A stretch of 59,773 nt of DNA, taken from assembly GCF_000003815.2 (NCBI RefSeq), contig NC_049981.1, positions 15,486,106-15,545,878 of the forward strand, in the 5' to 3' direction. Each line of letters opens with the position of its first letter. Positions within the stretch are counted from its first letter, which is position 1. The position numbers were made by a program, and so were the translations under genes. Source of the stretch: Branchiostoma floridae. Taxonomy: Eukaryota; Chordata; Leptocardii; Amphioxiformes; Branchiostomatidae. The notes under the pieces were generated by a model. The model made no database searches. It was given only the letters and a program-made list of their open reading frames with translations, and had not been told where the DNA came from. Shown here piece after piece: positions 1 to 10,300 of the stretch.

Positions 1-299
1 GAAAGTAGTGAGCCAGCGGTCACTACGGAGGATGGTACTCAGGCTACTTGGGCCTGGGCGGGTGGGCAACACTCCCAGCACCGTAAAGATATCTGGGAGC
101 TCCCGATGGTATGCTTGCCGTGGTTAGTCCAATTCCCTGTAGTTGTATGAGTACATCACTGGGTGGTTATTCCCATGCACAATATTGCTTTGAAGGTATC
201 TACATTTGGTTCAGTCACTTCTTTTTTCTCTTCGCCAAGAAGAGTATGAGATTGCTGACTTGGGTCTGTATGTAGGTCAACAGCAAATAACTCCAGAAA
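1..299. other. No gene seen; half of a foldback repeat
   Basis: Bases 30-46 (GGATGGTACTCAGGCTA) match one arm of the complete foldback at 32776-32847, so the window opens inside or beside a relative of that element. Nothing here looks coding. Confidence 0.5.
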
Positions 300-1430
300 T
301 CGTGGATGGAACTTTGTGATTTTTGGTAGGTGTGTAGCGGTTGTCAAAAGGAATCCCAAGTTAGAAAACGGTTTACCTGGCGTTTTCCTACGGTACTGCA
401 GCAAGCTTGGTATGTTTTTTGGGGTTTGTTTTGGGCAGCATAAGTCAAAATGCAGCTGGGCGATTTTCACGATACTTGGTAGGTGTGTAGCGGTTTTGGA
501 GAGAAAGGTCAAGTGCGAAAATGGTTTACCTAGCTCTTACCTACGGTGCTGTAGCGGGATTTGTATGTAAGTGCGTTTGTCTGTATGCAAGATAACTCGA
601 GAACCCTTGAATGGATCCTGATGATATTTGGTAGGTGGGTGGGTGTCAGGAAAACAAAGGTCAAGTTCGATAATGGGCCCTCTAGTAGCTGCCTAAGGTA
701 CTGCAGCAAAACTTTTAAATTATACACTTCGTGTTCTGGACAGGCTGTGGTCATGATTTTTGAGTGGTAGATAGCCCTTGGGACAGAAAGTAAGTGCTGT
801 GAGTTTGGACCCCCTAGCGGCCTTTTGGGAACTGCAGGCACGGATTTCCTTTCAAACTTTGGACGAGAATAACTCAAGAACGTGTTGACGGATCATCAGG
901 ATTTTTGGTATGTAGATAGAATGAGTGATGACTTACACAATGTAATACTTATTATGCAAATCAGCAGATAATTTGCATAATTAATGAGGAACGTTCATAA
1001 ATCCATTCCAACAGCATATAACTCAAGAATCTGTGTATGGATTTTCATAATATTTGACACTTGAGTAGCGTTTGCAGAAAGGAAGGTTGTGTTCGAATAT
1101 TGTTGGCATATCATTTTCCGTTAGGACGGTAGCGGGCCGAGTGTGTGCGTCCGTTTGTTTGTGTAATGCATAACTCGAGAAGCCTTGAAAGGATCCTGAT
1201 AATATTTGGTAGGTGGGTAGGGGTCAGAACAACGAAGGTCGAGTATGATAGTGGGCCCCCTAGCGGCTTCCTAAGGTACTGCAGCAAAACTTCAATTTTT
1301 TATATCTTGTGTTCTGAACATGCTGTGGTCGTGATTTTTGAGTGGTAGATAGCCTAAGTGACGACTTACATAATGTAATGCAAATTATTCAAATCAACAG
1401 CTAATTTGCATAATTAATGAGGAAAGTACA
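300..1430 (+). repeat. Cluster of dispersed repeat family 1 (several degenerate copies)
   Basis: Successive units (about 308-415, 465-560, 580-870, 870-1130, 1140-1430) share an order of motifs: a CTCGAGAACC/CTCAAGAACG start, ATATTTGGTAGGTGGGT, AAGGTCAAGTTCGATA, GGGCCCCCTAGCGGC and GTACTGCAGCAAAAC. Some end with the block AATTTGCATAATTAATGAG. The same motif order recurs at 2790-3060, 5975-6475, 8235-8500 and 12055-12300. Open frames across the copies are short and inconsistent, so this is a non-coding repeat. Confidence 0.85.
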
Positions 1431-1566
1431 GAAATCCACTGAATTCCATGATAGGACTTACAAACTTGTTTGCATTGTTTTTGGCTGAAAGGTACTTTAG
1501 ATAATAATCTACATGGAAAGATGCATTTAGTTGTAATTAGTGGCCAATTAACAGAAATAAACTGTT

Positions 1567-1569
<3 letters not shown>

Positions 1570-1610
<41 letters not shown>

Positions 1611-1620
1611 TTTATATATA
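1570..1620. repeat. TA dinucleotide microsatellite
   Basis: About 19 TA units are followed by imperfect TATA-rich sequence. Short frames reading IYIYIY here are artefacts of the repeat. Confidence 0.95.
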
Positions 1621-1779
1621 TCATTTTGACCTATATCTATAGACACAGCTGTTACACAGATGTTTTGCTGGAGGACCTTGTGAGCTGGACGCTGTTACAC
1701 TGGGGACAAAACCTCTGGAAGGCATGAAATTCTGATTGACCAGGCATGATACCAGGTCATCTGTGATCACAGACTTGTA

Positions 1780-2789
1780 CTATTTAGTAATATATGAATA
1801 AGACCTTAAACTTAAAGTCTTCAATAAAGGCATGATTATTTGGCGAAGAGATGTGTTTGTCAAACTCTAGTTTTTTCTTCATTCCACTGTTGAGGTATTT
1901 CCTACTTTTGCAAATGTCAAAATTCAAGGTCACAAGAAAGGTTATCAATTTATGCAAACATATATCTAAATGCACTATTTATTCGGGCGAACTAAATACG
2001 CATTATGAATCATATAGGCGTCGCTAGCTGAATGGGTCAAGGCTATTTCCTTCAAGTAGCTCAATCTCTTTAGAGTTAGCACCACATTTATCACAAGAAA
2101 AACAGACTTTTGGCCTTATTTGCTTAGGATCCATTAATAAACAACAACAGACATCACGCCATTATCTGCAGAGAGGCTTATAGTATACTTATAGGCAATT
2201 TGTTTGCCTCCCGAAACATGCATACTCCGCTGTATAACCGGGTCAATATTGATCGAACACTTCAGAGTCATTCGATGTACGTCTGGATATGTCCTACGTG
2301 ACATTTCAAAGTCCAAGGCCATTTGTTTTGAAGGACGCTTATTCGTCATTTCATTTTGATGAACTTCAAACAGAAGTCCTTGTTCTTCTTGTGGGAACTT
2401 TTTTTCCAAAATGTCATGTCATGTACGTCCTAACTTACCATTTTAAGCTCCAAGGCTAACTGTTCTGAAGGACGTTCATCCTGTCCTTTTAGTGAACTGA
2501 AAACGTTGTCCTTTATGTGAACTTCAGCTGTGGATGTATTCTTTCAGAATGTCATGGAACAAATATCGACCGTTGCAGTTTGATAAGTCTCTGTCCTTGG
2601 TAATGTTTTTATGCTTGCTCGAGAGAAAATGTAGTTAGCACTTCATTTGCTCCATCACAGTGAAGTTGGCGTACGTCGATTTTGATTCTTTAGGTCATCA
2701 TGTCAATTAACTAGATCGTCAATTTTAAAGATTTAACCATATACTGAATCATGAATCAACGAATAAATGGAAATTTGATATCTCCATGA
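1780..2789 (-). pseudogene. Possible gene remnant with a duplicated peptide
   Basis: On the minus strand 2409-2134 is open for 91 residues and includes FEVHQNEMTNKRPSKQMALDFEM. Just upstream (about 2520-2435, minus) another frame reads EVH...ERPSEQLALELKM followed by GTAAGT, a recognisable relative. Downstream, 2134-2024 has a 36-residue frame with CFSCDKCGANSKEIELLEG, which contains a C-x2-C pair. I do not recognise the family and cannot join the pieces into one gene. It could be a decayed gene, tandem exon duplication, or chance. Confidence 0.3.
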
Positions 2790-3060
2790 AAAATGGAGAT
2801 ATAGTTTTGGGCGTGACTGTGTGTGTCTGTTTTTCCGGATTTTTGTAGTCAGCTCTGGATCATGGATGGATTACGATGATATTTACGAATATTCGTATGT
2901 GGGTAGGTGATAGGAAGACGAAGGTCAAATTTTGGGCCCCTTGGTATGCCACCTTGGTACTGCAGTAGAGCTTCCGTTTTCATATATATTTTGACCTGGA
3001 AGTACTCTGGTTCTTATTTTGGGGTGACAGATAGCTTGTGACGTAAGAACGTTTGGGCCC
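2790..3060 (+). repeat. Repeat family 1, fuller copy
   Basis: Begins ATGGAGATATAGTTTTGGGC, then the TCTGGATCATGGATGG, TATGTGGGTAGGTGATAGG, GGTCAAATTTTGGGCCCC and GGTACTGCAGTAGAGC blocks of family 1. This copy shows a likely 5' part missing from the 300-1430 cluster. Confidence 0.8.
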
Positions 3061-3660
3061 TAGTATAGTGTAGACCTATGTTTTATTTCCAATTCTTTCT
3101 TTTGCTTTTAACAACAATATAATCAGAGCCATGGATGGACAAAGTAACTAAGAATATCTTCAACTGTTCGCAAAACAATACTCTACACAGTAGTTATTGG
3201 ACAGATTTCTTGTCCAATAATTTGAAATGTAGTTTGCCGGACTTTCTAAATGATCCTTGATATCCCGACAGTTTAATACCCGCTATAGTGTATGTATAGA
3301 AAGAATTACAAAGATGATGTTTGAAAAATCAATACAACCATCCAGCCCCTAAAATTGCTGTTGCTAAATATGTAAATACGGAACATCTTACGTTAATGTT
3401 TTACGTTCATGTTTCTCTATTGTTCCATATTTTAGATAGTTTTGTAGTTTTGTCCAATGATGGTAGTTGTACAGGAACTTGAATTTAAATCTTATAAAGT
3501 AGGAATCAGCTGCAAGTTTGTAAGTCGTACTGTACTCCCCCATTGTATCTTTTATCTGTTAGTATCTAATCATTCCTTTATTTTGCCAACAAGTACCAAC
3601 CTGCACTATCATAGAGATCCGTCAATGTCGTCTCGAGTATGCTGCTGTGATGAGGAATTC
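3061..3660. other. No gene seen
   Basis: AT-rich sequence without recognisable exon or repeat. The frame from 3457 into the CA tract has no family resemblance. Confidence 0.4.
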
Positions 3661-3696
3661 CAAAACTCACAGAAACACACGCGTACACACACACAC

Positions 3697-3739
<43 letters not shown>

Positions 3740-4000
3740 CATACATACACATACACACGTATATGCACGGACACGTACACCCACACACTGTGCACGCACA
3801 CACGTACACACACACTCAAACACGTATACGCACACACACATGCATACACACACACGGCGCACGCACATACACACACACTATACGCACGCACATACACACA
3901 TGGCGAACACGCACGCACACACACGGTGTACACACACGCGCGCGTGCGTATGCGAACGCACAGACACACACACGGCGCACACACACGCGCGCGCGAAGGT
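3661..4000. repeat. Long CA/TA-rich simple-sequence tract
   Basis: About 330 bases of interrupted (CA)n with a central (TA)n and CG-interrupted ends (CGCGCG). All six frames are open for part of it and give His/Thr or Cys/Val polymers, so no protein should be called here. It lies about 350 bases upstream of the LAPTM-like start codon. Confidence 0.95.
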
Positions 4001-4353
4001 AATAATCCACAAACAAGTCCCGCCACGAAGTCAGCTATGGAGGCTGTAGATGACTCACTCATTGATAACCTTCCAGGTCGGTTTGTAGCATCACGTGCTT
4101 CTATACGCATCAGGGCCCCTCGATAGTATGGTTAATAAATGATTCGTACGTTGATTTGCTCAGTCGGTATCAGTGTCCACACTGGGGAGCGAGTTAGACA
4201 TACAGTGTGCACAAGGTACGAGTAAACCCGCACTTTGAACCGTCAGGAGAGTCAACCAAAAGGCAAAGGACGACTGGAACGGCGTGTTTTGTATGGACGC
4301 GTTTCTGACGAAGGACACGGCTTGACGAGTTGGGTTGATACACGTTTGTGAAC

Positions 4354-7300
4354 ATGGCGATTATTAAGAAATGCTGCTGTTTCGACGTGCGGACGGGGAC
4401 ACAGATTATGGTTAGCTTTCACCTGGTGAGTGTAAACTCTCTCTTCTACACATGTAGATAGCGAACAACAAAGGGTGGGGTCACTGGCCTAATCTGCATG
4501 AAAATGTTGGGCACGACTCAGTGCATTACGTGTGCTTACGCTTTGTATTCTTAGTTTTATTGGTTCGCGTTTTTCTTTGCCTGCAAGGTTCAATACTAAT
4601 ACTAAGAAGTATTTTAAAAGATAGAAAGACAAGACTAAAACACTACGACTGATCTTACATCTGCTTGGAGACTATGACTGGCTTATACAGATATTATTTC
4701 TTCTACAGGGCGGTTAGAAAACTGTACGACACGTCTTTTGATTTTACTTATGGGTTCGTTTGTACTTCCTTGTAAGATTGTACTCTATATACCAGTTATG
4801 ACAATGTGTTCTGCGCGTTAAAGTTATCAATGTCAGCTAGGGCCTCACATGTCGTGACATGACGTAACTTACGCTGGTGTGACCTTGAAATATAGCGTTA
4901 CACATAAAACGTCATGACAACTTGAGATTGTCGCTGTCTATCTTCAAACTAGGACTGTGCTACACACAGTCCAAACTACTGTCAGTGGCCATCCCCGTGC
5001 ATAAAGATCACCTGGCCAGCACGGTGGCCTCTTGATGGTCTCTTGAATTGTTGTGGCGCCATTGACCCAAATACTAGTCCTGAATCTTGTATGTCTATTG
5101 CGACCATTTTGTTCAAGTCCTTTAACTATAGACGACAGGTTTTACTGAAAAGTCAAGTTTGAACGAAAGCTACCAGGACCTGACGACTTTTGGCTCGTTT
5201 TATCAAAAATTCCTTGATGCATGATAAAACTCCATTCATACTTTTTCTAGATATCTTGTTCAGGAAAGCAAACAAACAATCGGCTTTCAGATTTTCTGCA
5301 GTGCAAAGCCTGCCCAAACGAAGCACAATGAAGAGTCAATTTACAGTTATCCTATTCACATAGCATTAAAAAAAACCGACAAATGGAACAAGAACTCCGT
5401 CGAGGAAGTTATAAATTCTACACCATCCAACGTTATTTACATGTTGTGCTCATGGTGCAGTAGTTCTTACCAAGTCGTGCTCTACACAGTCAACTCAAAC
5501 AACATTACCATTTCCTATTTACTTCCAATCTTATAGTAAACACACCTTGATGACGAGAGTGTAGCACAAATATGATTTTAAAACTTCACGAGTTTAACAG
5601 ATGTTTACGGAAATGACTGCTATGACTAATGTGTTTGTGATGTCACAGTGTCAACATCCTAGTAGTTGTTGTTTTCGAACGCTGTACAATTCGGAAATTT
5701 AGCCAAACTAGACTATGGGATTTCTTAGCTAGTACTTGTACAGTTCGTCAATTCCACAGCCCTACAACGTAAATCACATTTATTCGGGCACAAAAGGTAT
5801 AATTTCTGATAAACAACTCAACCTGGCACAACTTCAAGGTCATTATCGCTCCAACTTTCCCAAGTAGGTTAAAGTACGGGGATTGTGTTGTGGAGATCCA
5901 ACCATGAGGTGTTGTCGGAAAACCCGGTTTCTCAGTAATCAAGTTCGACAAGGCTAATGACTTTCAGGGTACGCGCACATGTGTGTGTTTCTGTGGCTTT
6001 GTCAACAGTATAACTTGAAAGTCATTGTTTGATTGGTGCTTTATCTAGATTTTTGGACCCCTGGTTGCTTTCATAGGTACTGCTGCAGAGATTCCTGTTT
6101 TGATATCTCGTGTTCTATACAAGCTATAGTCAGGGTTTTGGAAAGAAGTGTCACAAGTTTTGAGTTTACTAGCGGATTCCTTTCGAACTGCAGGGGCGTT
6201 TTATATGTAGAATTTCAATATGGATAAGTCAAGAACGGATGAATGAAGTTTCATGATTTTTAAAATGGAGGTGCCTTTGATAAAGACCTATGTAGTGGTA
6301 TTTTAGTAAGGAAAATAAGGATCTGAATGACTAACGAATTCGAAGGCAGATTTATGATTCAATCATTCAAAAACTTCATGTTCGTTACATGCGTAGCTTG
6401 GTTAAGGGGAACATTAGTTGATATGCATGATGTAATTCGTGACCTAATTAAAATTTGCATAATTAATGAGAAAATTGTATATACTCTAGCGATACATGGT
6501 GGGATATTCATAGTAGTGACACATGTAGGTTAGATAAAAGGAATATAACTAGACATAAATTATGTAAATTTGGACACCGTTCGGTCATTTTAGTCGCAAA
6601 AAATGTTAGGTTGTTTGAGGGTTGAACATGTTCTACAGTCAGGTCTACAAAGTGCTCATGGTGCTGAGTCACCAAAAAATATGACATTGTTGGCCGTACA
6701 ATCTGATATACGCAGCTCGATCAATGTCCACATGTCCGCTCATTTCCTGTCCCACCCTGCTGAGTGGCGTCACAGGTGACGCGCGCAAAGTGTACCTCAA
6801 ACAATATGCACTAATATCAAAACGCTACATCCGACGCTAGTTCACCTTTATGCGCGAGGTAACCTTTATCCGTTGCATTCAAAACAGGACGAACAAATTG
6901 CAATATTTTCAAAAATATTGCAGTTTAAAACCACCGTCCGTTCACTTGATATCCCTGAATACTCTGTTTTCAAAGGCAACGAATATAGGTTACCCCACGG
7001 ATAAAGATGAACTAGCGTTATCTGATTATCGTACTACATGTACGTACAGACGACTGTGGACTGATGACTGTGATGTGGATGCGCATGTGGTCAGGCAAGC
7101 AAAAAATGATTGCGCACTAAGACAAGTTGAAGGATGCAAAATGCATTGTACAAAACTGATAGTCAAACTTTTCTCGATCCGGTAAAACCAACTGTACAAG
7201 TTTCTATGGCAAATTGACTCGACGAGAAATATGCCATTATTCTCCAACTGTGTGTGTACACCACAAACATTTAACCAGCACGTTTGCTCACGTACTTAAG

Positions 7301-10300
7301 GATCACAATTGCAGAGAATGGCCGATATTAAAACCGTTAGAGTGTTTGCAGTCCATTTGCGTTAATAAGTAAGAAAATATAACCTCTACTTTCAAGAGTA
7401 ATCGCTACATTGCATTATTGACAGACATTTCGTGTGTCTTTTGTAAGATTCAATCTTTGCGAAATGAATTCAACACAATACATTATATTCTGTTATTCAA
7501 TAAATGTTGACTATCAAAGTAACGTTTCAATTGTACTTGGTGAACAAATCAATGTGCACCTGCCAACGTGACGAAATGTGGCATTGAAAGCAATATTGTA
7601 GATTACTAAAATCATAGATTACTTAGATCATATGATTTATGGCTTTTGTGCGTGATGGAGGCTATACAAATCCAGGTAATAGGATAGACAATGTAACAGT
7701 TACTCCAGCAGTTAGATTTTGGAATCGGTCAGACGTTTTATAGGTAGTGTCCGCCATGGACTCTGAGCAGATCTGGTGATCAGCAGGTTCTTGGCCACTG
7801 TGAGTCGCGTGGGCAGGTTACAAAAACCGTAGAACATCTATCCAAGGTCGTTATATAACGCTACGTCCTTGATATATCCTATAAAAATGCATCATGGGGC
7901 TTTAGCAAAAGATAAAACTTGATAGCAAACACCAAAATCGCATGAAAAGAAATGTTCACGATTTTCAGATGTTTGTTAGGAGCATCCCTTCCACACGCTA
8001 TCAGACGTTAAACAGGGTTAATACATGTATCTTTTATTGCACATAATGACAGAGGGTAGCAACATTATACCATACAGGTTTGTGCCAAGCTGCGGCAAAA
8101 CTAACAAAAACACTGTGAAGTGTTTACATAGCATTTTGTTCCTCCCGATATGTCCAAGGATAACCAAAACGTCTGAAGCTAAAAACAATTTTTATTTATT
8201 AACTCCATGAAATGTCATGAAGGTTATATTTTCACCAGCGTTTGTGTGTGTGTGTGTCTGTCTGTTAACAAGATAACTCAAGAACGGCTGGATGGATTAG
8301 TTTCATACTTGGTGTGTTGGTGGGGTGTGATAAAAGCTGGAAGTGATTAGATTTTGGGCCCCCTAGCGGCTTTCCTTGGTACTGCAGCGCAACCGGTTTT
8401 GCTATCTCGTGTTCTGAACAAGATAAAGTCCCAATTTTTAGGTAATAGATAGCTCTTGTGCTCAGGAATAAGTGACATAAGTTTGGGCCCCCTAGCGTCT
8501 AGTTTGTACAGTACAATTAGGTGGCAAGGTCGTCTGTGTGCCTGGTGTATGACACGTGTACGGTCCTGTGTTCAATTTCGGTGTAGACCAGAATGCTTGG
8601 AAAATGTGCTTTGCACCTATTTCTGCACTCGATTCAGGTGAAAATGGTACCTTGCTTCGGTTAAGTACGTCCCTCTGATGGGACGTAAAGCCGGAAGTCC
8701 TGTATTTGAGGAAAGCCACACTACGTTAAAGTGCTTGGAAAGATGGGAAACTCTGATCCTTCCCGGTGTGCGCGGTTTATATCCTTGCAGTTCTATGGGC
8801 ACACATTGGGTAATAACTATCGTATTGAGCTCAACACAGTGCCGAAAGGTTGCAATCGAAGACTCGTGATTCAACCCCAACAGCTGTAATCAGCTCCTAC
8901 ATGTAGTAGCTGACAATAACAATAAAAACACGGGCCAATAGAAAGATTCAGAAAATGCCCCACAATAACACAAATTGCGCCACATTGCTTCTGCGACACA
9001 GTTCAAACATCATATCTTGAATCGATCATGATTGATTTTTAATTAGGTCAAGTTAACCTTTGAACACCTTGAGAGTCATCCAGAGGCCAGTGTAAGAATA
9101 GAACTGGGTACAAGGTTGACCTTGGCTTGACTCGAGTGTTCGTACTTTTATGTAAACCCGCCAACATGATGATGCAATACTACGGTTCATCCCTACCAAA
9201 AGCTTACGCTTGTACTTGACTTGACCTTGATTTAATTCGGATCCACAATCAGCTTGATATATCTGTAAGCTATTATTCCCGTGGTCTTATACATGTAGTA
9301 CATCAATACAAAATCACGTAATAGATCACTTAATCACTTAAGATTACAGAAGATACATTGGATAAATTTTATAACCGGAACGCATAATTGAAAAAAAATG
9401 CAACGTCATTCAATCAATGTCCTGTAATGTGTTGCATTCCATTAATAAGACATGCGGCAGACAAAGCATTTCTTTTTCAGCATTCATTTCGAAGAGGACA
9501 CTGTTGTGAAATAAGTCGTCGAGGAATTTACAAAAAATATTTCTCGGATACAGCCGTGTATCCCACCAATTTCCTTGTGTACAGGTACATCACAGGTACA
9601 GATACAGGTACAGGAACAGATATAGTGGTTTAAGTACAGGTCCGGACCTTTGCCTGGGCCGATATAAGTTTGATCAGCTGTCTGTAAGTTTTACATGTAC
9701 CCAAATGTCTTTTTAGCGGTAAATTAGCATCATACTTCGTATAAAATTTGTTATATTCTACTCTAACAAAAGTAGTTTACAAGTCAGTTCTTAATTAATT
9801 CTCCAGTGCAAGATTGTCAAAATAGTCGTACATTGGAATTACCTATCTTCAGTAAAAAAATGGTCTTAAAGATTGTAAGGTACAGGTACACTTCATGTTC
9901 ATTCCCGGACCTGTATCTAAAAGATAGATGACAGTTACAGTTACATGAACAGGTATAGGGGTTGGGTAAACAGCCCTATGGCTATAGTTGGCAGAGGTAT
10001 GGGATGTTCAATTTCTTATTCTGTTTTTGCAGGTGTTTGTGATGGCTGACTTCGGTCTGACAGTGTACACGTGTATAGGACTACAGTCGGACATACTGAG
10101 GGAGCTACTGGCGCAGTTCGTCCAGGGATATCCTGGTAAGAACCCATAGGAATTACTCTTATTCCTTCCTTCAAAAATCATATGGACTGATCATGATATC
10201 CATCTCCTTCCTTAATAAAACTACGGTGCGCTGCTCTGTTGTTACAATATTTTGGGGGACATGCCCGCAGCCAGGATTTTGGTTGGGGGGGGGGGGGTTC

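Noticed and set aside
3457-4126. Long frames on both strands rich in His/Thr or Cys/Val
   Set aside because: They are produced by the CA/TA simple-sequence tract, which is open in several frames at once.
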